Below, one piece after another: positions 1 to 7,752 of a DNA stretch of 30,491 nt. The notes under the pieces were generated by a model. That model saw only the letters and a program-made list of their open reading frames with translations. It had not been told where the DNA came from and made no database searches. The DNA is taken from positions 1 through 30,491 of IMG/VR virus record IMGVR_UViG_3300023179_000356; one strand, written 5' to 3'. The translations under genes and the position numbers were made by a program. This DNA is from a virus. Every line of letters begins with the position of its first letter. Position 1 is the stretch's first letter.

Positions 1-1
1 T

Positions 2-1090
2 CAGAGTTTATACTATACTCAATGGGATAATAGTGGTAGTGAGGCTGCTACAGCTACTGTACTACCTGCAACCGGTGTTGTAACAACTAGTAACTTAGCT
101 AATGGTACATCAGCAGTATATTTTAGATTATATACTACTGCCAATAAAGCTTTAAAACTAGATGAAGAAACAATACCAGTTAATTTAAAAGGTACTCCAG
201 GAACTAATGGTACAAACGGTACAAACGGTACAAACGGTACAAACGGTACAAACGGTACAAACGGTACAAACGGTAGAGACGGTAGAGACGGTACAGACGG
301 TACAAACGGTACAAACGGTACAAACGGTACAAATGGTATAAGTCCCCCACTTTTAACTGCAAGCGCAACTGCCCTTACTTTTACATATGATGCTGTCGGT
401 GGTACCCCTAATCCTGTAAATTCTACAGTTACAATTACTCCCACTAATTTTACTGTACCATATTATTGGACATATACTATAGGTAGTGGTAGTGAATCTG
501 CAACATCTAGTGCTGTAGCTGCTACAACTGCTGCTACATACAATTATACCCCACAAAGTCTATATAGTAATATGCCTCAAACTATTACGTTCAAGGCATA
601 TACCGCTTCTAGTGGCGGAACTCTTATAGCATCTTGTTCAATACCTATGAGTGCTACAAAAGTGGGCCCACAAGGTTCAGGAACATCAGGAGCCAGTGTA
701 TTTAAAGCATATACAAAAACTACTAGTACTAGTACTAGTTGGGTAGCTGGTACAAATTATGCTGCAACTACAACTAGTGGAGCAGTTCCTACTGCTGGTT
801 CTCAAACTTGGACAACCACGCCACCAACACTATCAAGTGGAGAAGTTCAGTGGGAAAGTGATGGTACACAGTCAGCCGGTAGCACTACTACAAGTTGGGG
901 TATTCCTTATTTAAGCTATTTCAAAGTAGCGCAGTTAAGTGCTATAGCAGCAGATATGGGCACTATTACTGCTGGTACTATTCAATCAATATCTGGAAAT
1001 GCAGCAGTTTATATAACTGTAAATGGTATGAAAGTAATAGATAGTAGTGGTAATCTACGAGTTAGAATTGGAAATTTAAGTAATTGGTAA
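2..1090 (+). CDS. Tail tip / central fibre protein (J-like C-terminus), partial
   Basis: The reading frame is open from the left edge to a TAA at 1088-1090, so only the last 362 residues are visible and the start lies outside the window. Two similar beta-rich modules are each followed by a glycine-triplet linker. The first linker is a 17-triplet collagen-like G-T-N/G-R-D stretch; the second is a short GPQGSGTSG. The C-terminus reads AQLSAIAADMGTITAGTIQS and then DSSGNLRVRIG. This matches the end of lambda protein-J-like tip attachment proteins and central tail fibres. The likely role is host recognition at the tail tip, with the collagen-like segment forming a trimeric stalk. The adhesin gene starts 24 bases downstream with an AAAGG ribosome site, suggesting one transcript. 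The family match is from recognition of the C-terminal pattern; the modular structure is seen directly. Confidence 0.8.
   Translation, partial: QSLYYTQWDNSGSEAATATVLPATGVVTTSNLANGTSAVYFRLYTTANKALKLDEETIPVNLKGTPGTNGTNGTNGTNGTNGTNGTNGTNGRDGRDGTDGTNGTNGTNGTNGISPPLLTASATALTFTYDAVGGTPNPVNSTVTITPTNFTVPYYWTYTIGSGSESATSSAVAATTAATYNYTPQSLYSNMPQTITFKAYTASSGGTLIASCSIPMSATKVGPQGSGTSGASVFKAYTKTTSTSTSWVAGTNYAATTTSGAVPTAGSQTWTTTPPTLSSGEVQWESDGTQSAGSTTTSWGIPYLSYFKVAQLSAIAADMGTITAGTIQSISGNAAVYITVNGMKVIDSSGNLRVRIGNLSNW
191..343 (+). repeat. 9-bp tandem repeat encoding collagen-like Gly-X-Y linker
   Basis: Seventeen consecutive 9-base units, each beginning GGT or GGA, encode glycine triplets. Most units are GGTACAAAC (Gly-Thr-Asn), with three Gly-Arg-Asp/Gly-Thr-Asp variants at 272-298. 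Because the unit is a multiple of three, gain or loss of copies keeps the frame and changes only stalk length. Confidence 0.92.
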
Positions 1091-1114
1091 TTAAAATATT
1101 AAAGGTATTAAATA

Positions 1115-4100
1115 ATGGCATACGGTATTAAAGCATGGAGCACTTATTCAAATAATTTATTTCCTAGCCCTACTAATATATATGCCTGGTTAGGTACTGC
1201 TTCTACTAATAATTGTACTCTTTCTGCTGATACAAGTACTGCTGGTGCAATTAGCGGTAGCATACCACTAAAAATGAGTATAACAGGTGGTGATCCTTAC
1301 GCAGCTTGCTATAATGCCAAACAATGGACTCTAGATATAGCAGAAATTGGTGATACATTCACCCTAAGTTGTTATATAAAGGGTAGCCAGGCAGGCATGG
1401 GCACATGTCAGTTATTTATTTTTGGTGCTGATGATAGTGGTGGAGTATTTAGCTCCCCAGATTATAGTGCAGGAGCTGTAAGTATAACTACTAGTTGGAC
1501 ACGTTTAAGTTTTACCTACACTATGACAAGTGCGGCTACTAAAGGCGTTCAAATTAGACTTGACGGTCCTGATAGCGGCCCTGCAGGAACTAGTGTATGG
1601 TTTGATGGTCTACAACTAGAACGAAATAGTAGCGCAACTGCATTTACTAGCACTCCTGCTAATCCAGTACTTATAAACAATATGATAGGTGGTAGAGTAT
1701 TTATAGAGTTATTAGAGTTAGCCCCAGTTCCAGGAACTATAGGTGATATTCCTGTTTATAATTCTGCTTCTATTACTTATACTAATATACCAGGAGCACA
1801 ATATTTAAAATATTATACTCTACAAGCTGGCCCATATAGTGTTACTACTAGTACTAATGCTTATAATCAAGCGGTAATTACTTTTACTAGACGATATGCT
1901 TTTCAACTTCCAGCGTTTGGTAGTAATGTAACCGTACTTGCTATTTTTGCTACAAGAACTACAGATCCAAGTTATGGCTTAATGGTTACTAATAGTAATG
2001 GCGACAGATTAGTTTCTAATAATTATCCAGTTCCAGTATTTAGAGGAAAAATAGTTTTTAATAGTGCACCTGATTATACTATTGGATTAGTTAGATACCA
2101 TGAAAAAACGATTAGTTATGGAGATGTTAATTCTGATAAATTAATAATGTACACTATACCAGAAAGTACAGATGTTTGGTTTACTGGCGATAGTTTTATA
2201 GGTGCCGGTTCAAGTCCATATATAGTACAAACTAGTTATGTAACACCTTCAGCAGGTGCTGCATATAGTTTAGCAGAAGGATATGTATTTCAATTAAACA
2301 ATATTAGTCAGAGTAGTGATAATTATGGTCTAAGGGTTTGGGATAGTAGTGCTACACAAAAATTAACTTTTGATAGTGGATTACAGCATGTAAATATTGC
2401 TGGTATACAGGAATCTCCATTAATAAGTTATAATGATAACGAACAAAGCATTACAAATAACTCATTATATGGGCCGTATTCTGCACTAGTTATACCACAA
2501 TTTCAACAAGAAATAGTTAGTGGTATACCAAATACAGTGAGTTCTACTGTTAGTAGTTATCGTGGTGTATTTAGACGTCAAAATAGTACTATATATTATA
2601 AAATAGTAGCAATTGAGACTGGATTTGAAGATGCATATTATAATTATACTAGTACTAATGGTAGTCAATACGACAATACTATTTTTATTGTAAATACTCA
2701 ACTATTGGGTGGTAATAGTAGTGGTGGATCAGGCTCAACTAATAATTTAACTCTAACTATTAGTCCAGGGGCTGGGAGCGAGACTTGTACTTATAGCAGT
2801 AGTTATAGCACTAGTTGTACTACTACTAAGATTTATAATGTAACAACAAGTGGTGGCGATGGTACAGCAATTACCTACAATTGGACAATTATTGAAAATA
2901 GCGGTAATTTTACACTAACTACTGCTAGTAATTTAACCTATGCTACATTATCTCAATCTGGTAGTAGTGGTACTTATGTTTGTATATTACGTTGTACAGC
3001 AACTCAAAGCGGAATACAACAAATTAAAGATTATCCTGTACAACATACACACAGTACTGCTGCTGCAACCTATAGTATTACTCCCAATGTAACTAGCATA
3101 AACGAAGGACAATCAGTAACATTTACAGTAACTACTACAAATGTACCAAATGGTACAGTTTTATACTGGACCCTAAACAACGTAGCCGGGGTAGACTTTA
3201 CGCCTAGTCAAAATCAAGGTACTATTACAATAGGCTCAGGTAATACATTTACTCTTACTACTTTTGCAGACCAACTAACTGAAGGTAACGAAGCTTTTAC
3301 AATTAGTTTAAGAACTGATGGCTATACAGGCACAGTAGTAGCAACAAGTGCACAAGTAACTATAGCTGATACTAGTACTGCAGGTACTAATTGGACATTA
3401 CGGTTAAAAAATGGTAGTGACACTACAATAACTTCACTAAATGGCGGAACTAGTCAAATACTAGAATTTATTTATACTGATCCTGCTGTGGGTGTAGCCC
3501 CTCCACTGCCAACCTATAGTTTTACTAGTAGTAACGTTAATTTAACTATTGCTAATGCTACAGGTACTATGAGTGGAACACTAGATACTGAACAGGGCTC
3601 TCCTAGCTATAATAAATATGTAGATTTATACAAAGAAGTAATAGTTACAGCAGCAAATATTAGCTCAGGAAATCAAAGCGTTACTATTAATGCCTATAGT
3701 CCGAATGGTACAACTTTAAGAAACACAATAAATATAACAATAAATGATATTAGTGCGCCAACAGTAACACTTACACCAGCAAATAATTCTATAAATACAG
3801 GTGCAACTACAACGGTTACAGTTACTACTAGTAAAAACACTACAAATTTGGTTAGTGGAGATATTTCAGTTAGTGCAGGTAGTATTAGTAGTTTTAGTGG
3901 TAGTGGTTCAAGTTATAGTTTTACTTATACAGCTCCAGCTACAGCAGCTACAGTTACAATTAGTATAGCTGCAGGAGCTTTTACTGATAGTAATGGTAAT
4001 AGCAATAGTGCTGGAAGCACTACTATTACAGTATTAGCTAGCTATACTAATCCAGTTGTAAGTAATGTAACAGTATCACCTACTACAATAGATGAAAATA

Positions 4101-5422
4101 GCAATAGTTCAGTAACATTTACTTTTGATTTAACTGATAACACTAGTAGTGGGGCACCTAGAACTATCTATACTTCAGTAGAAGGTAGTGCAAATGTAAC
4201 TGCTGCTGATTTTGTTGGTAGTTTAGCTCATTCTCACACTAGCGCTGATGGTACTGTAAGTAGAACTAAATCAATAACTATTGCAGCAGATCTTACTACA
4301 GAAGGTTCAGAAACATTTAGAATAAATTTCTATTCTGCGACTGCATGGAATACCGAACCAAAAGGAGCTCCATACTATCAAACAGGTTTATATACTATTA
4401 ATGATACTAGTGTTCCAGCAGCTCCAACATATAGTGTTACTCCAAGTACAACAACAGTAAATGAAGGTAGTGCAGTTACATTTAATGTAACAACAACTAA
4501 CGTTGCTAATAGCACTACATTATATTGGACTAATGCTGGTACAACAGTGGCGGCTGATTTTCAAGAAAATGTCAATAGTGGAAGTTTTACAATAACCAGT
4601 AACGCAGGTTCAGTTACATTGACGTTGTCTGCTGATTCAACAACAGAAGGTGGCGAAACTATTGATTTTAAAGTAAGAACAGATAGCACCAGCGGAACTA
4701 TTGTAGCAACAGCTACAACAGTAAGCGTATCTGATACTAGTACTACACCAGTAGCAGCTATTAAATTAACTAGTATTGGTTTAAGTCCAAATCCTGCTAA
4801 ATCATTTCAGAATTATACTATAACAGTTTATCAAAATACAACTAGTACTAGCGCTAATGCTCTAGCATTTACAATTGATCAAAGAACACCCAATGTTTTT
4901 AAGGATACTTGGTATCAAGGAGGACTTATAAGTATAGCAGCAGGACAAACTAGTGGTAGTTTTAGTGGTACTATTGCTGGAGGTACTATGCGACATAACG
5001 CACTTTTTACAGCAACTAGTGCTCTTGGCGAACTTAATACTGTTACTGCATGGGGAATAGTAGGTGGTGCTAATAGTAATGGTGTAACATTAATAGCATT
5101 TGATGTTGGTGCTACTAATAATGCTACAGAAAATACTAATAATACTGTTATATTTTTACGTCAAGGTCAAGTTATAGAATTTGGTACATGTAATGCAGGA
5201 AGCTTAACAGGAACAAGTATAACTTCTCCTAATAAAGATACATATTTACGAATTGTTAAAATAGGTGCTGGTACTACAGTTGCTGAAAATGATGATTATA
5301 CTGGTTATGGTACGGCAAGTTATATTAGTTGGCAAGTTACAGAAGATGGAGATTATCTGTTAAGAATAGGCGGATATTTAACTTCTTATGCAGCAGGTGT
5401 AGCAGCATATTATTTTGCCTAG
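1115..5422 (+). CDS. Giant multidomain adhesin (CBM-like, Ig-like, Calx-beta)
   Basis: A 1435-residue, Thr/Ser/Asn-rich virion protein. Residues about 1-180 form a jelly-roll carbohydrate-binding-like domain (motifs FTLSCYIKG, SFTYT, VQIRLDGP, WFDGLQLE). A Gly/Ser linker near 535 leads to an Ig-like domain. Calx-beta-like domains lie at about 650-755, 985-1105 and 1104-1210, each with an E-G/E-N-S near the start, a T-E-G-x-E core and an I-x-D-T-S end; the first and third are close copies. A bacterial Ig-like domain lies near 885-980. The last 110 residues resemble a pre-peptidase C-terminal (PPC-like) domain. These domains usually bind glycans or form extended rods, so a receptor-binding or decoration fibre is likely. 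It is the last gene before a strong terminator. No enzymatic motif was seen. Confidence 0.75.
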   Translation: MAYGIKAWSTYSNNLFPSPTNIYAWLGTASTNNCTLSADTSTAGAISGSIPLKMSITGGDPYAACYNAKQWTLDIAEIGDTFTLSCYIKGSQAGMGTCQLFIFGADDSGGVFSSPDYSAGAVSITTSWTRLSFTYTMTSAATKGVQIRLDGPDSGPAGTSVWFDGLQLERNSSATAFTSTPANPVLINNMIGGRVFIELLELAPVPGTIGDIPVYNSASITYTNIPGAQYLKYYTLQAGPYSVTTSTNAYNQAVITFTRRYAFQLPAFGSNVTVLAIFATRTTDPSYGLMVTNSNGDRLVSNNYPVPVFRGKIVFNSAPDYTIGLVRYHEKTISYGDVNSDKLIMYTIPESTDVWFTGDSFIGAGSSPYIVQTSYVTPSAGAAYSLAEGYVFQLNNISQSSDNYGLRVWDSSATQKLTFDSGLQHVNIAGIQESPLISYNDNEQSITNNSLYGPYSALVIPQFQQEIVSGIPNTVSSTVSSYRGVFRRQNSTIYYKIVAIETGFEDAYYNYTSTNGSQYDNTIFIVNTQLLGGNSSGGSGSTNNLTLTISPGAGSETCTYSSSYSTSCTTTKIYNVTTSGGDGTAITYNWTIIENSGNFTLTTASNLTYATLSQSGSSGTYVCILRCTATQSGIQQIKDYPVQHTHSTAAATYSITPNVTSINEGQSVTFTVTTTNVPNGTVLYWTLNNVAGVDFTPSQNQGTITIGSGNTFTLTTFADQLTEGNEAFTISLRTDGYTGTVVATSAQVTIADTSTAGTNWTLRLKNGSDTTITSLNGGTSQILEFIYTDPAVGVAPPLPTYSFTSSNVNLTIANATGTMSGTLDTEQGSPSYNKYVDLYKEVIVTAANISSGNQSVTINAYSPNGTTLRNTINITINDISAPTVTLTPANNSINTGATTTVTVTTSKNTTNLVSGDISVSAGSISSFSGSGSSYSFTYTAPATAATVTISIAAGAFTDSNGNSNSAGSTTITVLASYTNPVVSNVTVSPTTIDENSNSSVTFTFDLTDNTSSGAPRTIYTSVEGSANVTAADFVGSLAHSHTSADGTVSRTKSITIAADLTTEGSETFRINFYSATAWNTEPKGAPYYQTGLYTINDTSVPAAPTYSVTPSTTTVNEGSAVTFNVTTTNVANSTTLYWTNAGTTVAADFQENVNSGSFTITSNAGSVTLTLSADSTTEGGETIDFKVRTDSTSGTIVATATTVSVSDTSTTPVAAIKLTSIGLSPNPAKSFQNYTITVYQNTTSTSANALAFTIDQRTPNVFKDTWYQGGLISIAAGQTSGSFSGTIAGGTMRHNALFTATSALGELNTVTAWGIVGGANSNGVTLIAFDVGATNNATENTNNTVIFLRQGQVIEFGTCNAGSLTGTSITSPNKDTYLRIVKIGAGTTVAENDDYTGYGTASYISWQVTEDGDYLLRIGGYLTSYAAGVAAYYFA

Positions 5423-5439
5423 TATTACTTTAAAAATTT

Positions 5440-5532
5440 GGATTGATCAAATTACCCTCGACTGAGCGATCAATTTCACTAAACCAAAACGGAAATCACA
5501 GTCGACACGAAAGCTAAAGCTGTAAAGTTTCC
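5440..5532 (+). ncRNA. Candidate structured RNA (possible H-type pseudoknot) in 3' UTR
   Basis: This is the left part of the 300-base gene-free stretch 5423-5722. Stem A pairs ATTGATC (5442-5448) with GATCAAT (5468-5474). Inside its loop, TCGACTG (5458-5464) is perfectly complementary to CAGTCGA (5499-5505) downstream, giving pseudoknot topology. A competing nested fold is possible: GGAAA (5491-5495) with TTTCC (5528-5532), and ACAG with CTGT. By my count 5455-5520 is about 45% GC, clearly above the surrounding AT-rich genes. It ends just before a terminator, so a stable 3' RNA product or 3'-UTR element is plausible. I recognise no known RNA family, and it is not a tRNA. Confidence 0.4.
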
Positions 5533-5535
5533 TTC

Positions 5536-5574
5536 AATACCTTGCTCAAAAACGGTTTGAGCAAGGTATTTTTT
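5536..5574 (+). terminator. Strong intrinsic terminator after the adhesin gene
   Basis: A perfect 15-bp stem (5536-5550 with 5556-5570) closes the 5-base loop AACGG and runs into a T tract (TTTTTT, 5569-5574). It should stop rightward transcription leaving the adhesin gene. Confidence 0.93.
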
Positions 5575-5578
5575 ATAG

Positions 5579-5607
5579 TTGAAAAGTTTTTGCTCTTATG
5601 TTATAAT
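5579..5607 (+). promoter_or_regulatory. Sigma70-type promoter for the downstream fibre operon
   Basis: TTGAAA at 5579-5584 (one mismatch to TTGACA), a 17-base spacer, and a perfect TATAAT at 5602-5607. Transcription would begin near 5614 and leave a leader of about 109 bases. It lies five bases after the terminator T tract, so the two form a stop-and-restart unit. Because it looks like a host vegetative promoter, this operon may be readable by unmodified host RNA polymerase. Confidence 0.8.
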
Positions 5608-5693
5608 ATGTAAGAATGGTAAAAGCTACAAATATTTTTATTTAAAGGTTACAAAGCCAGTAACAGTAGATATTAGTTGCCTAAAATTAATAG

Positions 5694-5716
5694 TGGTAAC
5701 AACATACCATAGAGGA
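5694..5716 (+). promoter_or_regulatory. Leader hairpin abutting the ribosome binding site
   Basis: TGGTA (5694-5698) can pair with TACCA (5705-5709), directly before the purine-rich ribosome site AGAGGAAA (5711-5718) and the ATG at 5723. A second small hairpin, GTTAC with GTAAC, lies near 5649-5665. These stems are short, so a regulatory role is only a possibility. The ribosome site fixes the start at 5723 rather than the longer frame opening at 5579, which overlaps the promoter. Confidence 0.35.
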
Positions 5717-5722
5717 AATATA

Positions 5723-6550
5723 ATGGCAAATGTTAGAATTATTTATGATAATGCAGCTGAAAGAGCATCTAATATAACTGCTAGTACAACTGTAACAAAC
5801 GGATTAGCTGCCACAAGTCTAGCTACTAATACAAAAAGTTTAGCTCATCGTAGCACAGGCACTACAGTAACCTATACACTTAGTTGGCCTAGTTCTGAAC
5901 AAATTAATGGAATAATTTTACCAGCAACAAACTTAAGTAGTAGTGCTACAATTAGTGCAGTAGTAAATGGAATAACTACTATTAGTGCAATTAATGCTTG
6001 TACTAGTACTACTTTAGACAACTATTCAGGTGTTAAAAATGTAAATAGCTTTCCTTATGGTGGTTTAAGCAAAACAGCTCTTTGGTTTCCTAGCACATAT
6101 AATGTTACAACCTTAACTATTAATTTAGCAGATAACGGAAAAACTACTATAGGAAATCCAGCATATCCAAGCTATATTGATTGTAGCAGAATAGTATGTG
6201 GTAAATATTGGGAACCTAGTTTAGGTGTTAATAAGGATGGTTTAGAACTTACTATAAGTGATACTACACAAACTAGTCGTAGCGATGCTGGAGATTTATA
6301 CGCGGATCGTGGTACTATACATGATCAATTAAATTTTAATTTAGGTGTTCTTAGCAAAACAGATAAGCAAGAATTAATAAAAATTATTAAATATGTAGGT
6401 AATTATAGAAATATAGCAGTAAGTGTATTTCCTGAAGGAAATAATAGAAATGAACAAGATTATATTATTTATGGTAAAAGAGAAATCAGTAGCATAAGTT
6501 ATTTAGTGCACGATTTTTATTCAAATAGTTTTTCTATTATAGGCTGGTAA
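5723..6550 (+). CDS. Putative virion structural protein
   Basis: A 275-residue protein with no signal peptide or membrane segment. The first 120 residues are Thr/Ser-rich beta-type sequence. The second half contains SRIVCGKYWEPS, a polar G-D-L-Y-A-D-R-G region and a C-terminal part with a regular alternation of hydrophobic and polar residues (NFNLGVLSKTDKQELIKII, then NIAVSVFPEG). Proteins of this shape are common near tail-fibre genes, where they are annotated as hypothetical virion proteins, and position as first gene of the new operon supports a structural role. The ATG at 5723 was chosen because AGAGGAAA stands just before it and the upstream part of the frame overlaps the promoter. I cannot assign a specific structural position. 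Confidence 0.65.
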   Translation: MANVRIIYDNAAERASNITASTTVTNGLAATSLATNTKSLAHRSTGTTVTYTLSWPSSEQINGIILPATNLSSSATISAVVNGITTISAINACTSTTLDNYSGVKNVNSFPYGGLSKTALWFPSTYNVTTLTINLADNGKTTIGNPAYPSYIDCSRIVCGKYWEPSLGVNKDGLELTISDTTQTSRSDAGDLYADRGTIHDQLNFNLGVLSKTDKQELIKIIKYVGNYRNIAVSVFPEGNNRNEQDYIIYGKREISSISYLVHDFYSNSFSIIGW

Positions 6551-6559
6551 GGAGAAATT

Positions 6560-6904
6560 ATGGAGTCTATTGAAAATCACGGCTTAGTACAAACCATATC
6601 GGTTGCTGCAATGGCTATAATTGCGCTAGGTGTAGGTATTCAAAAACTTGTAAAAGAGTGGAGAACTACTAATGCAGAAACTACAGTTATAGAAATGATG
6701 CATAAAGAATTAGAGCGTATGGGCACACAAAATGCTAAACTTACCGAAGAATTAACTAAACTGCAACTAGAAATAGTTGAGCTAAATAATCAACTAACTA
6801 AATTAAGTATAGATAATAATAAACTACAAGAAGAAGTAAGTGCATTAACATTAGAGCTTAATAGTTTTAAAAAATTAGCTGCTCTTAGAAAAATAAAGGT
6901 GTAA
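6560..6904 (+). CDS. Small membrane-anchored coiled-coil protein
   Basis: A 114-residue protein. One hydrophobic segment (about residues 9-28, VQTISVAAMAIIALGVGIQK) is followed by a long predicted coiled coil (about residues 45-105) with leucines and isoleucines at heptad spacing and many Lys/Glu/Asn. An AAGGAG ribosome site precedes the ATG. It sits between structural genes in the operon. Possible roles are a tail-associated oligomeric protein or an inner-membrane factor; the sequence does not decide. It resembles the TM-plus-coiled-coil layout of i-spanins, but a better spanin pair lies downstream at 21846-22510. Confidence 0.65.
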   Translation: MESIENHGLVQTISVAAMAIIALGVGIQKLVKEWRTTNAETTVIEMMHKELERMGTQNAKLTEELTKLQLEIVELNNQLTKLSIDNNKLQEEVSALTLELNSFKKLAALRKIKV

Positions 6905-6906
6905 AT

Positions 6907-7503
6907 ATGACACCAGCAAAACTTAATTATAAAATTTATCAAGGCAGTACATTTTTTGAAACTTTTCGATGGGAATCACAAACTAAACAATATGCACAAA
7001 TTAGTACAATTGCTAAAAGTGCTCCTTGTGTTATAACTACTAGTGCTAATCATAATATACCAGTTAATTGGAGATTTCGAGTAACTGGTGTTAGTGGAAT
7101 GAAAGAGATTAATCAAATAGGCGACGATGAATACTACTTAGCAACTAGTGTAACGAGCAATACCCTAACAATAAATCAATTAAATAGTTCTAATTTTACA
7201 GCTTATACTAGCGGTGGTGTTGTAGAGTGGAATACACCTATACCTTTGGTCGGATATACTGCTCAAATGCAGATAAGAGAAACATTAGACAGTGCTACAA
7301 CAATATTAGAGTTAACTAGTAGCAATGGTGGAATACTTATTGATAACACAAATTATACTATTAGCATAAATATTCCTGCTAATCAAACAAGATTGTTTAC
7401 TTTTGCTACAGCAGTTTATAGCTTAGAATTAACCGATTCTAGCGGAATAGTAGAAACTTTTCTTACAGGTAATTTAACACTAGTTCAAGAGGTTACAAGA
7501 TGA
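6907..7503 (+). CDS. Putative tail/fibre-associated beta-sandwich protein
   Basis: A 198-residue protein beginning two bases after the previous stop. The N-terminal KIYQGSTFFETFRW and the later GYTAQMQIRE, FATAVYSLEL and LVQEVTR follow a pattern seen in small phage structural proteins that lie upstream of fibre genes. These are often compared to the N-terminal domain of baseplate/upper receptor-binding proteins. An insertion of about 60 residues rich in Thr/Ser/Asn (about residues 35-95) interrupts that pattern. The stop overlaps the next start by four bases (ATGA), which suggests translational coupling. The structural role is inferred; no enzymatic motif is visible. Confidence 0.65.
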   Translation: MTPAKLNYKIYQGSTFFETFRWESQTKQYAQISTIAKSAPCVITTSANHNIPVNWRFRVTGVSGMKEINQIGDDEYYLATSVTSNTLTINQLNSSNFTAYTSGGVVEWNTPIPLVGYTAQMQIRETLDSATTILELTSSNGGILIDNTNYTISINIPANQTRLFTFATAVYSLELTDSSGIVETFLTGNLTLVQEVTR

Positions 7504-7739
7504 CAACTGAAACTATTGTAACTGAAAAACATAATACTGTAGTAATAGAGAAAAAAGAGCCTAAAGTTGTAGTAGCTGGAATGATAGGTCCACAAGGGGT
7601 AACAACTTTACAAGGTTTAAGTAATGTAGATGTAACAAATTTAACAAATGGTGGTATACTAGTTTATAACCAAACTGTACAAAAATGGGTAGCAACAACA
7701 ACGCTTGATGCCCAAAATATGGAAGGTGGCTACTATTAA
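7500..7739 (+). CDS. Short fibre linker protein
   Basis: A 79-residue protein overlapping the preceding gene by ATGA. It has a charged start, a brief collagen-like GMIGPQG, then LSNVDVTNLTNGGILVYNQT and KWVATTTLD. The second half is the typical L-x-x-V-D-x-x-x-L...G-x-x-L-x-Y...W motif found at the base of marine phage tail fibres. It ends MEGGYY, as such proteins commonly do. It probably joins the fibre to its attachment protein. It is followed 13 bases later by the long fibre gene. Confidence 0.7.
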   Translation: MTTETIVTEKHNTVVIEKKEPKVVVAGMIGPQGVTTLQGLSNVDVTNLTNGGILVYNQTVQKWVATTTLDAQNMEGGYY

Positions 7740-7752
7740 TCGGAGATAATAT

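Noticed and set aside
19-444. Leftward frame rich in V-P-F/V-P-S repeats
   Set aside because: It is the reverse-strand reading of the GGTACAAAC repeats; the rightward collagen-like frame is continuous with a recognisable tip protein and explains the region.
5423-5535. tRNA or attachment site in the intergenic region
   Set aside because: No cloverleaf, T-loop consensus or CCA-proximal stem could be built, and no integrase is in the window.
5579-5722. Upstream extension of the first gene after the promoter
   Set aside because: The extension overlaps the -35 and -10 elements and has no ribosome site, whereas AGAGGAAA precedes the ATG at 5723.
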